A DNA stretch of 64,000 nucleotides from Sphingomonas sp. SRS2 (lineage in GTDB: Bacteria > Pseudomonadota > Alphaproteobacteria > Sphingomonadales > Sphingomonadaceae), in assembly GCF_000971055.1 (NCBI RefSeq), contig NZ_LARW01000086.1, forward strand, positions 62,001-126,000. The letters are read 5' to 3'. Below are positions 43,718 through 54,751 of the stretch, in pieces. The position numbers were made by a program, and so were the translations under genes. Under the pieces are notes generated by a model. That model saw only the letters and a program-made list of their open reading frames with translations. It made no database searches and was not told where the DNA came from. How positions within the stretch are numbered: position 1 is the stretch's first letter; the number at the start of each line of letters is the position of its first letter.

Positions 43718-44259
43718 TGCAACTCTTCCTCGATTGTGACGGCGTGCTCGCCGATTTCGATCGCGGCGCGGAAACGGTACTCGGCATGCCACCGCGCCAG
43801 TTCCAGAGCCGTCATGGTCTCGCCGAATTCTGGCGACGGCTCGCCCGGCACGGCGACTTCTACGCTACGCTGCCGCTGATGCCCGATGCCGTACGGCTGT
43901 TTGACGCCGTCAGGCACCTCAAGCCGGTCATCCTGACAGGTTGTCCACGCGGCGGATGGGCCGAGGGCCAGAAGGAGCGTTGGGCGGCAGCGCATTTTCC
44001 GGGCACGCGCATCATCACATGCATGGCGGTCGACAAGCGCCGCCATGCCGTCCGCGGCGACATTCTGATCGATGACACGCTGAAGCACCGCCACCTCTGG
44101 GAAGCGGCTGGCGGCGTCTTCATCCACCATGTCGATGCCGACCGCTCGATCGCGGCGCTCGATAGTCTGCTCCCGGGCGGCCTGGACAGCCGTCCGGGAG
44201 ATCCTGACTATTGCTCGAAATTATCCGCCACGAACTTGTCGAGCAGCCGCACGCCATAG
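43717..44259 (+). CDS. HAD-superfamily phosphatase-like protein
   Basis: This 180-residue protein opens with MQLFLDCDGVLADFDRGAET, the DxD nucleophile motif (Asp6, Asp8) of 5'(3')-nucleotidase-like HAD enzymes. Motif II is in VILTGCPRGGW and motif IV in GDILIDDTLKH. It likely dephosphorylates nucleotides or small phosphates. It overlaps the upstream hypothetical gene by one base, and its 3' end overlaps the convergent pepA gene by ~52 bases, which may contribute to its atypical Ser-rich tail. Confidence 0.82.
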   Translation: MQLFLDCDGVLADFDRGAETVLGMPPRQFQSRHGLAEFWRRLARHGDFYATLPLMPDAVRLFDAVRHLKPVILTGCPRGGWAEGQKERWAAAHFPGTRIITCMAVDKRRHAVRGDILIDDTLKHRHLWEAAGGVFIHHVDADRSIAALDSLLPGGLDSRPGDPDYCSKLSATNLSSSRTP

Positions 44260-45677
44260 CCGGTCGCGCCCTTGTCCCAGGTGGCGCCGGGCTTGGACGC
44301 CCAGACCATGCCGGCGATGTCGAGATGCGCCCAGCGCACGCCATCGTCGATATAGCGCTTCAGGAACTGCGCGGCGGTGATCGAGCCACCTTCGCGCGGG
44401 CCGACATTCTTCATGTCGGCGATCGGGGAGTCGATCAGCTTGTCATACGGGTCGCCAAGCGGCAGCCGCCACAACTTGTCGCCAACCGAAGCGCCCGCCG
44501 CCAGCAACTCGCCGGCCAAGCCGTCATCATTCGAGAACATGCCGCCATATTCATAGCCCAGCGTGACGATGATCGCACCGGTCAGCGTCGCGAGGTCGAC
44601 GATCGTCTTGGGGTTATAGGTCTTCTGGACCCAGGTCAGCGCGTCGCACAGCACGAGTCGGCCCTCGGCATCGGTGTTGATCACTTCGATGGTCTGGCCG
44701 GACATCGACGTGACGACGTCGCCGGGGCGTTGCGCGTTGCCGTCGGGCATATTCTCGACGAGGCCGCATACGCCGATGACGTGCGCCTTCGCCTTGCGCA
44801 GCGCCAGCGCCTTCATCGTGCCCGCGACCGCGCCCGCGCCGCCCATGTCCCACTTCATGTCTTCCATGCCGGCAGGCGGCTTGAGCGAGATGCCGCCAGT
44901 GTCGAAGGTAACGCCCTTTCCGACCAGCGCGAGCGGCGGCGACGCGCCATCGGTGCCGTCCCAGGTCATCACCAGCAGCTGCGGCTCGCGAACCGAGCCC
45001 TGCGAGACGCCGAGCAGAGCGCCCATTCCAAGCGCCGCCATCGCGTCGCGGCCGAGCACTTCGATCTTCACGCCCAGATCGGCGAGCGGTCGGCAACGTT
45101 CGACAAAGCTTTCGGGATAAAGGATGTTCGCGGGCTCGGTGATCAGCGTACGGGTGAACATCACGCCCTCGGCGACCCCCTCACGATCCTTCCACAGCTC
45201 GGCGGCTTCGGAACCGCCGCCAACGATGGTGATATGTTCGAGCGAGCGCCGCTGCTTGGACTCCAGCTTGGTGCGATAGACATCGTAGCGCCAGCTGCGC
45301 AGCACCGCACCAAATGCCAGCGAGATCGCGGCTTCGGCGGGCTTGTCTCCGGCCACGGCGGAAATATCGACCACCAGATTGGTTTCACCCGACGTCAGCA
45401 GCTTTGCGGTCAGCGCCGCGCCAGCGCGCTCGAAATCATTCTTCGCCCCGATGCCGACGAGGAGCAGGCGGCGATGCGCGGCGTCGGTTTCGCCGAAGAA
45501 CTCGACGACCGCGCCATTTTCGCCGTCGAAGCGGTTGGCCTGTGCCGCCGCGCGGGCGAGCGCCTGGGCGGGTTCCGGCAAGGCCGACAATCCGGCACCC
45601 CCGATCATGGCGGGGGCGACGACGATCGCCAGCGCGTGAGTCGCGGCCGGGCGGCTGTCGGCAAAGCTGATACGCAT
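44208..45677 (-). CDS. pepA: leucyl aminopeptidase PepA
   Basis: This 489-residue M17 cytosol aminopeptidase removes N-terminal amino acids using two metal ions. The catalytic core has VGKGVTFDTGGISLKPP, MKWDMGGAGAVAGTMKALAL and the signature NTDAEGRLVLCDAL. ATG 45677 (MRISFADSRPAATHAL) has an AAGGAAA site upstream; a further upstream ATG adds 18 unlikely residues. It is divergent from lptD. Confidence 0.94.
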   Translation of the reverse strand: MRISFADSRPAATHALAIVVAPAMIGGAGLSALPEPAQALARAAAQANRFDGENGAVVEFFGETDAAHRRLLLVGIGAKNDFERAGAALTAKLLTSGETNLVVDISAVAGDKPAEAAISLAFGAVLRSWRYDVYRTKLESKQRRSLEHITIVGGGSEAAELWKDREGVAEGVMFTRTLITEPANILYPESFVERCRPLADLGVKIEVLGRDAMAALGMGALLGVSQGSVREPQLLVMTWDGTDGASPPLALVGKGVTFDTGGISLKPPAGMEDMKWDMGGAGAVAGTMKALALRKAKAHVIGVCGLVENMPDGNAQRPGDVVTSMSGQTIEVINTDAEGRLVLCDALTWVQKTYNPKTIVDLATLTGAIIVTLGYEYGGMFSNDDGLAGELLAAGASVGDKLWRLPLGDPYDKLIDSPIADMKNVGPREGGSITAAQFLKRYIDDGVRWAHLDIAGMVWASKPGATWDKGATGYGVRLLDKFVADNFEQ

Positions 45678-45853
45678 GGAGAGGATTTCCTTATTATGTT
45701 CGTGGATCCCATCTAGGGTGGCGATTTCCACGCCGCAACGGTGCTGATCGACGTCATGACGACAAACGGGATAGCCGCCAAAGGATTGCAGGGCGGGTCC
45801 GGGTGCGATAGGCGGCGCGAACGCGATTGAAGGCCCGGCCGTTGGCGCCCGTC

Positions 45854-48112
45854 ATGTGGGGTTGTGTGAAGAAACCTATCCATTTCCTGCTCGCGGCCAG
45901 CCTTCCCTTCCTGAGCACAGGAACGCCGTTGCTCGCTCAGAAGCTGGCGACGCCAGCGGCGGGCCCGCCCTTGCAGGGCGACGCCCCTACCCCGGCGAAC
46001 GAGGATGAGATCACCTTTGCCGCCGACAGCCTGTCCTATGACGACAGTAGCGAGGTCGTCACCGCGACCGGCAACGTCCGGATGATGCGGCAGGGCGATC
46101 GTCTGCGCGCCGACAAGGTGGAGTGGAATCAGAAGACCGGCGTGGTCCGAGCCAATGGCAATGTCGCGGTGGTCAATTCCGGCAACGATACGGTCTATGG
46201 CGATTCGGTCGAACTGACAGATTCGCTGCGCGACGGCGTGATCGAAAATCTGCTGATCGTACTCAATGATGGCGGCCGGCTTGCCGCTGTCCATGGCGAA
46301 CGCCGCAATGGCGTGTCGACCCTCAACAAGGCGGTATACACGCCCTGTTCGGTGATCGACAGTGGCGGATGCCCCAAGGAGCCGATCTGGAAGATCAGCG
46401 CGGTCCGCGTCGTCCACGATCCGGCCAAGCATCGCATCAGCTATGACGGCGCGCGGATCAGCTTCCTCGGCGCGCCGATCCTCTGGCTACCCGGCCTTTC
46501 GCATCCCGATGGCAGTTCGGGCGGCGGATCGGGCCTTCTTCTTCCCGATATCCGCTATAGCCGCACCAACGGCGCCGAATTCAGCCTGCCCTATTATATT
46601 CAGCTGGCGCCCAACCGCGATCTCACGATCACCCCGCACATCTACACCAAGGTGCTGCCGGCGATCGAAGCTCAATATCGCGCGCTGACCGACAATGGAG
46701 CCTGGCAGGCGACGGGCATGCTGACCTACAGCTCGCGCTTCGCAGCAACGGCGGGCGGCATCGCGGCACCGAACGGCAATCGCGACATTCGCGGCTATAT
46801 CGACGCCAACGGCCGTTTTCAGTTCGGCCCGGACTGGACGCTGTCGGGATCGCTGCGCGCGGCCAGCGACCGTACCTTCCTGCGCCGTTACGATATCTCG
46901 CGCGACGACCGGCTCCGCAACCAGATCAACGCCGAACGGATCACCGCCAGCAGCTATCTGTCGATCAAGGGTTGGGCGGTGCAGACGCTGCGGACCAACG
47001 ACCCGCAGGGGCAGCAGCCGATTGCCCTGCCCGCCATCGACTTTCGTATGCGCCTGACAGATCCGTGGGCGGGTGGCATCGTTCAGCTTCAGGCCAATTC
47101 GCTCGCTCTGCTGCGCACCAACGGCCAGGACACGCAACGCGCCTTTGCCGGCGCGCAGTGGATGTTGCGGCGCTACACCCCGATGGGCCAGGAGGTCTCG
47201 CTGACCGCTTATGCCCGGGGCGACATCTATCATACCGATCAGGTCGGCCGGACGACCACGGTGGTCTATCGCGGCAATCCAGGCTGGACCGGACGGGGCA
47301 TAGCCGCGCTGGCCGCCGATGTTCGCTGGCCGCTGATCGGCGAGTTCCTCAACGGATCGCAGCGCATCACCCCGCGCGTCCAGATCGTCGCCAGCCCCAA
47401 GACGCGCAACCTGAGCCTCCCCAACGAGGACTCCCGGTCGATCGATCTCGAGGATTCCAACCTTTTCGCGCTCAACCGCTTCTCGGGCTATGATCGCTGG
47501 GAGGACGGCAGCCGGATCACCTACGGCGCCGAATGGGCGGTCGATGTCCCCGGCATCTCCTTCGCCACCGTGATCGGCCAGAGTTACCGGCTGACCGACA
47601 AGCCCAGCCTGCTGCCGGTCGGCACCGGCCTGTCGGACCGGCTGTCGGACGTCGTCGGCCGGACTACGCTGAAATATGGACGATTCCTCGAATTCACCCA
47701 CCGGTTCCGGCTCGACAAGGACAATTTCGCGATCCGCCGCAACGAGATCGACGCGACGATCGGCACGAGCAGGACCTACGCGATCGTCGGCTACCTCAAG
47801 CTGAACCGCAATGTGACCCCCGGGATCGAGGATCTTCGCGATCGTGAGGAGGTTCGTCTGGGCGGCCGAATTCAACTCGCGCGCTACTGGTCTGTGTTCG
47901 GGTCGACCGTGGTCGACCTGACGAGCCGCAAGGAAGATCCTCTTACGCTTTCAGATGGTTATCAGCCGATCCGCCATCGGCTCGGTATCCTGTATGATGA
48001 CGACTGCATCGAGCTCGGCGTCACCTGGCGGCGCGAATATGACGCAATCGGAGACGCCCGCCGCGGCAATACCTTCCTGTTGCGGCTGGCGCTCAAGAAT
48101 TTGGGCCGCTAA
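45854..48112 (+). CDS. lptD: LPS-assembly protein LptD
   Basis: This outer-membrane beta-barrel of about 752 residues inserts lipopolysaccharide into the outer leaflet. A signal peptide (KKPIHFLLAASLPFLSTGTP, then LLAQ) is followed by an OstA-like periplasmic domain (about 50-160: ITFAADSLSYDDSSEVVTAT) and a long barrel domain to the end. The start is uncertain: ATG 45827, ATG 45854 and GTG 45866 are all in frame, and the GTG gives the most compact signal peptide. surA follows, its client chaperone in many bacteria. Confidence 0.92.
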   Translation: MWGCVKKPIHFLLAASLPFLSTGTPLLAQKLATPAAGPPLQGDAPTPANEDEITFAADSLSYDDSSEVVTATGNVRMMRQGDRLRADKVEWNQKTGVVRANGNVAVVNSGNDTVYGDSVELTDSLRDGVIENLLIVLNDGGRLAAVHGERRNGVSTLNKAVYTPCSVIDSGGCPKEPIWKISAVRVVHDPAKHRISYDGARISFLGAPILWLPGLSHPDGSSGGGSGLLLPDIRYSRTNGAEFSLPYYIQLAPNRDLTITPHIYTKVLPAIEAQYRALTDNGAWQATGMLTYSSRFAATAGGIAAPNGNRDIRGYIDANGRFQFGPDWTLSGSLRAASDRTFLRRYDISRDDRLRNQINAERITASSYLSIKGWAVQTLRTNDPQGQQPIALPAIDFRMRLTDPWAGGIVQLQANSLALLRTNGQDTQRAFAGAQWMLRRYTPMGQEVSLTAYARGDIYHTDQVGRTTTVVYRGNPGWTGRGIAALAADVRWPLIGEFLNGSQRITPRVQIVASPKTRNLSLPNEDSRSIDLEDSNLFALNRFSGYDRWEDGSRITYGAEWAVDVPGISFATVIGQSYRLTDKPSLLPVGTGLSDRLSDVVGRTTLKYGRFLEFTHRFRLDKDNFAIRRNEIDATIGTSRTYAIVGYLKLNRNVTPGIEDLRDREEVRLGGRIQLARYWSVFGSTVVDLTSRKEDPLTLSDGYQPIRHRLGILYDDDCIELGVTWRREYDAIGDARRGNTFLLRLALKNLGR

Positions 48113-48174
48113 GCGTGCATTCAGCGGGCGCGTGTCAGGAGACGCCCACCCCATATGATTGAGGATGTGACTAG

Positions 48175-49527
48175 GTGCGTGGAAAGAAGCTGAGCCAGGG
48201 CAAGTTTCTCCTGTTGACCGTCGTAGGTGCGGTGGCGCTGTCCGCGCCGCTGATCGGCCAGACGGTGCCGAATGAGGATGACATTTCCGGTGGGCTCAAC
48301 ATTCCCAAGGACGTCACGGTCTTCGGCAATCGCGATCCCAACGTCCGCACCGCGACGGCGATCGTCAACGGCACCATCATCACCCAGACCGACGTCGATC
48401 AGCGTCTCGCGCTAGTGATCGCTGCCAATGGCGGCCGCCTGCCCGATGAGGAGAAGGAACGGCTGCGACTCCAGGTGCTGCGCAACCTCATCGACGAGAC
48501 GCTGCAGATCCAGGAAGCCGCCGCGCAGAAGATCGAGGTGTCGCGCGAGGAAGTGCAGCAGACCTTTGAGCGCGTTGCCGCCAATTTCAAGAAATCGCCC
48601 AAGGAGTTCAGTAAGTTCTTGCGCGATCAGGGCGCATCGGACGCATCGATCAAGCGTCAGATCGAGGGCGAGGCCGCATGGCGCCGGGTGCTGAGCCGCC
48701 GGGTCGAGCCGTTCGTCGCGGTCAGTGAAGACGAGGTCAACGCTATCATCGCGCGCCTCAACGCGTCCAAGGGCGCGAACGAATATCATGTCGGTGAAAT
48801 CTTCCTCTCGGCGACTCCCGAGACGATGGGCGATGCGCTGGCCAACGCGGAGCGGATCATCGATCAGATCCGCAAGGGCGCGTCCTTCCCCGCCTATGCC
48901 CGCCAGTTCTCCGAGGCATCGACCGCCGCGGTTGGCGGCGACCTTGGCTGGGTTCGCGCCGAACAGCTCCCCGACGCGCTGTCAGGCGTTCTCGGCCAGC
49001 TCAATTCGGGGCAGATCAGCCAGCCTATCGCGGTACCCGGCGGATATTCGGTCATCGTCCTGATCGACAAGCGCCAGGTGCTGGGCACGGATCCTCGCGA
49101 CGCGATGCTCTCGCTCAAGCAGCTCACCATCGCCTTCCCCGCCGGCATGACCCAGGCGCAAGCCGGTCCCAAAGTCGAGGCCTTCGCCAAGGCAGTCCAG
49201 ACGATTCAGGGCTGCGGTACCGCCAACGACATCGCCGCTTCGGTAGGCGCCGACGTCGTTCAGAATGATTCGATGAAGATTCGCGACCTTCCGCCGCAGC
49301 TGCAGGATGTGATGCTCAACCTGCAGGTCGGCCAGTCGACCCCGCCCTTCGGATCGCTGGCCGACGGCGTCCGCGCACTCGTGCTGTGCGGCCGCGACGA
49401 TCCGCCGCCGACCGCCGGCCCTTCATTCGAGCAGATCCAGTCGCAAATCGAGCAGGAACGCGTGAACCGGCGCGCCCAGCGCTATCTTCGCGATCTCCGT
49501 CGTGACGCGGTCATCGAATATCGATGA
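48175..49527 (+). CDS. surA: SurA-like periplasmic peptidyl-prolyl isomerase
   Basis: This 450-residue chaperone for outer-membrane proteins has a GTG start (48175). A signal sequence lies at about residues 10-29, the SurA N-terminal helical domain (VNGTIITQTDVDQRLAL) at ~60-190, and a rotamase domain with FSEASTAAVGGDLGWVRAEQ at about 205-300. It lies 62 bases after lptD, whose product needs SurA for assembly. A second rotamase domain is not obvious. Confidence 0.9.
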   Translation: MRGKKLSQGKFLLLTVVGAVALSAPLIGQTVPNEDDISGGLNIPKDVTVFGNRDPNVRTATAIVNGTIITQTDVDQRLALVIAANGGRLPDEEKERLRLQVLRNLIDETLQIQEAAAQKIEVSREEVQQTFERVAANFKKSPKEFSKFLRDQGASDASIKRQIEGEAAWRRVLSRRVEPFVAVSEDEVNAIIARLNASKGANEYHVGEIFLSATPETMGDALANAERIIDQIRKGASFPAYARQFSEASTAAVGGDLGWVRAEQLPDALSGVLGQLNSGQISQPIAVPGGYSVIVLIDKRQVLGTDPRDAMLSLKQLTIAFPAGMTQAQAGPKVEAFAKAVQTIQGCGTANDIAASVGADVVQNDSMKIRDLPPQLQDVMLNLQVGQSTPPFGSLADGVRALVLCGRDDPPPTAGPSFEQIQSQIEQERVNRRAQRYLRDLRRDAVIEYR

Positions 49528-49531
49528 AGCG

Positions 49532-50527
49532 ATGGAGATAAGCCCGCTCGCCATAGCCTTGGGCGATCCCGCCGGAATTGGCCCGGAAATCGTCGCCAAG
49601 GCGTGGGATGCGCGCGGGCAATATGGGCTGGCCCCCTTCTTCGCGGTCGGCGATCAGAGGTCGATCGAAGCGGTGTGGTCGGGGCCGATCCAGCTGATTA
49701 CCAGCCCGGACGAGGCGGTCGGCTGTTTCCAGCAGGCGCTGCCGCTGATCCAGATCGAAGATACCGGCCTGATCATCCCCGGCGAACCCGACCTCGCGGG
49801 CGCACGTTGCGCGCTCGATTCGCTCGAGCTTGCCGCTGGCCTGGCGCGATCGCCGATGGTCAGCGGGCTCGTGACCGCTCCGGTGGCGAAGGCACAGCTT
49901 TACGCGATCGGGTTCGCCCATCCCGGCCAGACCGAATTCGTCGCCGAGCGCTGCGGCATCGCGGCGTCTAACGCGGTGATGATGCTGGCGGGGCCAACCT
50001 TGCGGGCCGTGCCGATCACCACGCACATGCCGCTGCGCGATGTCTCCGATTATGTGACCGTTGATCTTATCCTCGCGAAAGCGCGCGCCACCGAGCGCGG
50101 GCTCGCCAAGAATTTCGGGATCGAGCGCCCGCGCCTCGCGATCGCCGGCTTCAATCCGCATGCCGGCGAAAAGGGTGCGATCGGCCGCGAAGAGATCGAA
50201 CTGATCATTCCCGCAGTGGAGATTCTGCAGGCTGAAGGTGTCGACATCGTCGGTCCGCTCGCGGCCGACACGATGTTCCATGCCCGCGCCCGCGCCCAAT
50301 ATGATTGTGCGCTGTGCCTTTATCATGATCAGGCGCTTATCCCGCTGAAGACGCTGCATTTCGACGAGGGCGTCAACATGACCCTCGGCCTGCCGATCGT
50401 GCGCACCGCGCCCGATCATGGCACCGCCTTCGCGATCGCCGGGCAGAACAAGGCCAATCCCGGCGCGATGATCGCCGCCATCGCGCTTGCCGCAGAAGCC
50501 GCGCGGAACCGCCTTATCTACATATGA
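49532..50527 (+). CDS. pdxA: 4-hydroxythreonine-4-phosphate dehydrogenase PdxA
   Basis: This 331-residue NAD-dependent enzyme of pyridoxal phosphate synthesis starts MEISPLAIALGDPAGIGPEI. The metal and substrate signatures are GFAHPGQTEFVAERCG, GFNPHAGEKGAIGREE, and CLYHDQALIPLKTLHFDEGV. ATG 49532 lies 5 bases after the surA stop; an upstream GTG inside surA is unlikely. surA-pdxA-rsmA is the conserved order in many proteobacteria. Its end overlaps rsmA by 4 bases. Confidence 0.94.
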   Translation: MEISPLAIALGDPAGIGPEIVAKAWDARGQYGLAPFFAVGDQRSIEAVWSGPIQLITSPDEAVGCFQQALPLIQIEDTGLIIPGEPDLAGARCALDSLELAAGLARSPMVSGLVTAPVAKAQLYAIGFAHPGQTEFVAERCGIAASNAVMMLAGPTLRAVPITTHMPLRDVSDYVTVDLILAKARATERGLAKNFGIERPRLAIAGFNPHAGEKGAIGREEIELIIPAVEILQAEGVDIVGPLAADTMFHARARAQYDCALCLYHDQALIPLKTLHFDEGVNMTLGLPIVRTAPDHGTAFAIAGQNKANPGAMIAAIALAAEAARNRLIYI

Positions 50528-51363
50528 CCGGGACATTGCCGGATCTGCCGCCGCTGCGCGAGGTCATCGCGCGCCACGGCCTGAGCGCGAACAAGGCGCT
50601 TGGCCAGAACTTCCTCCTCGATGGGCAGCTTCTCGACCGGATCGCGCGTGTGCCGGGCGATCTGTCGGGCCAGATCGTCTATGAGGTTGGCCCCGGGCCG
50701 GGCGGACTGACCCGGGCTTTGCTGGGTGCGGGCGCGCAGGTAATCGCGGTCGAGCGCGACGATCGCTGCATGGCGGCGCTCGAAGAACTGAACCAGGCAT
50801 CGGGGGGGCGGCTGCGGGTCATCCCGGCGGACGCGATGAAGATCGACGAACGCGCCGAGACCGGCGACGGCGCCCATATCGCCTCCAACCTGCCCTATAA
50901 TATCGGCACGGCGCTATTCGTGCGCTGGATGACGCTCGACGCCTGGCCCCCTTGGTGGCGATCATTGACGCTGATGTTCCAGAAGGAAGTCGCTGAGCGA
51001 ATCGTCGCCAAGCCGGGCACCCCCGCTTATGGGCGGCTCGCCGTGTTGGCGCAGTGGCGCGCGAAACCCGTTATCGCGATGAACGTCCACCGATCGGCGT
51101 TCGTGCCGCCGCCCAAGGTGATGTCGGCAGTGATTCACGTCGTGCCGGGCGAACAGCCTGAGGGCGTGTCGATCGGCATGGTCGAGGCGCTGACCGCTGC
51201 AGCCTTCGGCCAGCGGCGCAAGATGCTGCGCCAAAGTCTCAAGGGCGTGAAAGGCGCGGTCGAGGCGCTCGGCGGCGTGGGCATCGATCCTGAACGCCGC
51301 GCCGAAACCTTGTCGGTCGATGAGTTCGTATCGCTGGGCCGAGCGCTTCAGGCGCAGCAATAG
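50524..51363 (+). CDS. rsmA: 16S rRNA dimethyltransferase RsmA (KsgA)
   Basis: This 279-residue SAM-dependent enzyme dimethylates two adenosines near the 3' end of 16S rRNA. ANKALGQNFLLDGQLLDRIA, VYEVGPGPGGLTRALLGAGA (SAM-binding loop) and the catalytic NLPYNIGTALF motif are all present. The ATG overlaps the pdxA stop. A hairpin follows the stop. Confidence 0.94.
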   Translation: MTGTLPDLPPLREVIARHGLSANKALGQNFLLDGQLLDRIARVPGDLSGQIVYEVGPGPGGLTRALLGAGAQVIAVERDDRCMAALEELNQASGGRLRVIPADAMKIDERAETGDGAHIASNLPYNIGTALFVRWMTLDAWPPWWRSLTLMFQKEVAERIVAKPGTPAYGRLAVLAQWRAKPVIAMNVHRSAFVPPPKVMSAVIHVVPGEQPEGVSIGMVEALTAAAFGQRRKMLRQSLKGVKGAVEALGGVGIDPERRAETLSVDEFVSLGRALQAQQ

Positions 51364-51393
51364 TCATCATCCCGGCTTTCGCCGGAATGATGA
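51364..51393. terminator. hairpin between rsmA and the TPR gene
   Basis: TCATCATCCCGG (51364-51375) pairs with CCGGAATGATGA (51382-51393), one mismatch, around the loop CTTTCG. It sits between two convergent genes and could end transcription from both sides. No strong T-run follows, so the strength is uncertain. The sequence resembles a short repeat common in GC-rich genomes. Confidence 0.5.
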
Positions 51394-51400
51394 GCAGGCT

Positions 51401-51931
51401 TTATTTCTCGCCCGCGGTACTCTTTTCCTGGCCCTTGGGCGGAACCTTGTCGCTGTTCTGCGCAGCAACGACGGCGGGCGGCGGGCCCTTCGCGATCGCG
51501 GCGGCGAGCTGGGTCGCGGGTGCGCAGTCGCCCTTGCACAGCGTCTTCACACGGACAAGATTGGCGCGGGCACGCTCGACGGCGCCCTTCTGGACCATTG
51601 CCTCGCCCTGCGCCGACAGCGCATTGACGTCATTCGGCTCGAGCGACAGCGCCTCGAAATACATCCGGATCGCCTTGCCCGGCAGCTGCTGCGCCTGCGC
51701 CACGCGGCCGAGCGCGACAAAGGCGCTGCGGTTGCGCGGATCGATCGCGAGCGCGGTTTCCAGCGCATCATTGGCTTCGGACAGGTTGCCGGCCTTCAGC
51801 GCGGCCTGACCCTGCGCCAGCAGCGCGAGCGACCTGGGATTGATCTGATCATCGGCCTTCTGGCCGTTCACTCCGCTCGAAACCGCCAACAGTGTCAGCG
51901 ACAAAGCAATCGCAACAGGCGAAAAACGCAT
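51401..51931 (-). CDS. exported TPR-repeat protein
   Basis: This 176-residue protein has a signal peptide ([20 protein letters not shown]) and about three tetratricopeptide repeats (residues ~35-130: [60 protein letters not shown]). The tail is Pro/Lys-rich. GGAG precedes the ATG; the longer frame from 51970 would remove the signal peptide from the N-terminus. It is a probable periplasmic scaffold of unknown partner. It lies just after the rsmB-like gene on the same strand. Confidence 0.82.
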   Translation of the reverse strand: MRFSPVAIALSLTLLAVSSGVNGQKADDQINPRSLALLAQGQAALKAGNLSEANDALETALAIDPRNRSAFVALGRVAQAQQLPGKAIRMYFEALSLEPNDVNALSAQGEAMVQKGAVERARANLVRVKTLCKGDCAPATQLAAAIAKGPPPAVVAAQNSDKVPPKGQEKSTAGEK

Positions 51932-51966
51932 CAAAATCTCCACTACAGAAGCATAACGCCTCTCTA

Positions 51967-53136
51967 TCATGCGCGGCGTAGCCTTGCGACGAAAAAGCCG
52001 TCGGTGCCATCATGGGCGGGGCTCAACAGCTTACCGGGACCAAGATAGCGCCCGGGGGTAAAGATGTCCCGTTCTGGGGTGAAGCCGATACTCCGGGCCA
52101 GGAAAGCGGCGATCTGCCCCGCACCTTCCTCCTCGATCAGCGAGCAGACCGCATAGACCAGCGCGCCGCCCGGCTTGACCAGCTGGGCCGCGATATCGAG
52201 CAGGCCCGATTGGGTTTCAGTTAATTTGGCAAGCCGGTCGGGTGTCAGCCGCCAGCGCGCCTCGGGATTGCGCCGCCAGGTGCCGGTGCCCGAGCAGGGC
52301 GCATCGACCAGCACGACGTCGCACTGTTCCTCAAGATCGCCCAACACATTCGCTTCACGGCCGGGATCGAGCAGACGGCTCTCGATGAAGCCGGCATCGA
52401 CACGTTGCGCGCGCGGCGGGAGCCGCGACAGCCGGGCGCGGTTGGTATCGCTCGCGATCAGCCGGCCCTCGCCGCCCATTGCATCAGCCAGCGCCAGCGT
52501 CTTGCCTCCCGCGCCGGCGCACAGATCGAGCACGGTCATGCCCGGCCGCGCCCGCGCCGCCAATGCGATCAATTGGCTGCCCTCGTCCTGAATCTCGATC
52601 AGGCCGTCGAGCCAGGGCTGGGTCGCCTCGACCGCACTCCCCTCCGGCAGCCTCAATCCGTTCGGCACGTGCGGGGTGGGAACGGCGTCGGGCAGCATTG
52701 CGGCAACCGCATCGCGATCGGTCTTGCGGCTGTTGACGCGGATGTCGAGAGGCGCGCGTTCGAGCAATGCCGCATGTTCGCTGCGGTCGATACGCTTGGC
52801 TAGCCAGCGCGGCAGGACGCCGGGCCTGGTGCTGACCTCGTCGTCGGTGATCGGCGCCGGCGTGTGCGGCGATCCGTCGAAGGCCGCCGCAAGTTCGCTG
52901 TCTTCGCGGGCGAGGCCGATCAGCGCCGCCCGGCCGTGCGCCGGCGGATCGCCCGCACGGCGAATCGCGCGGTAGACGAGATCGCGGATCGCACGGCGAT
53001 CCTTCGATCCCGCATAGCGCCGTGTCTTGAAGTAGCGGGCGATCAGCGTGTCGGCCGCGGCCCCGCCGTCACGTGCGGCGACGATGATCTCGTCGAGCAA
53101 CTCTATCGCGGCCTGGGCGCGCCCTCCCGGCCTCAT
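51967..53136 (-). CDS. RsmB/NOP-family RNA methyltransferase
   Basis: This 389-residue SAM-dependent m5C methyltransferase has an NusB-like N-terminal region (about 1-70), a SAM loop [20 protein letters not shown], the catalytic [19 protein letters not shown] and the second cysteine motif [12 protein letters not shown]. Probable substrates are 16S rRNA (RsmB) or another RNA. It ends upstream of the TPR gene and begins 6 bases after guaB, so guaB may be co-transcribed with it. Confidence 0.9.
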   Translation of the reverse strand: MRPGGRAQAAIELLDEIIVAARDGGAAADTLIARYFKTRRYAGSKDRRAIRDLVYRAIRRAGDPPAHGRAALIGLAREDSELAAAFDGSPHTPAPITDDEVSTRPGVLPRWLAKRIDRSEHAALLERAPLDIRVNSRKTDRDAVAAMLPDAVPTPHVPNGLRLPEGSAVEATQPWLDGLIEIQDEGSQLIALAARARPGMTVLDLCAGAGGKTLALADAMGGEGRLIASDTNRARLSRLPPRAQRVDAGFIESRLLDPGREANVLGDLEEQCDVVLVDAPCSGTGTWRRNPEARWRLTPDRLAKLTETQSGLLDIAAQLVKPGGALVYAVCSLIEEEGAGQIAAFLARSIGFTPERDIFTPGRYLGPGKLLSPAHDGTDGFFVARLRRA

Positions 53137-53142
53137 CAGGTC

Positions 53143-54735
<1,593 letters not shown>

Positions 54736-54751
54736 CTAGGCGTTCGAGCGC

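Noticed and set aside
44211-45716. 501-codon plus-strand open frame over pepA
   Set aside because: It is the antisense shadow of pepA, which carries the NTDAEGRL signature.
46487-47875. 462-codon minus-strand open frame inside lptD
   Set aside because: There is no ribosome site or recognisable domain, and it lies within an intact LptD barrel.
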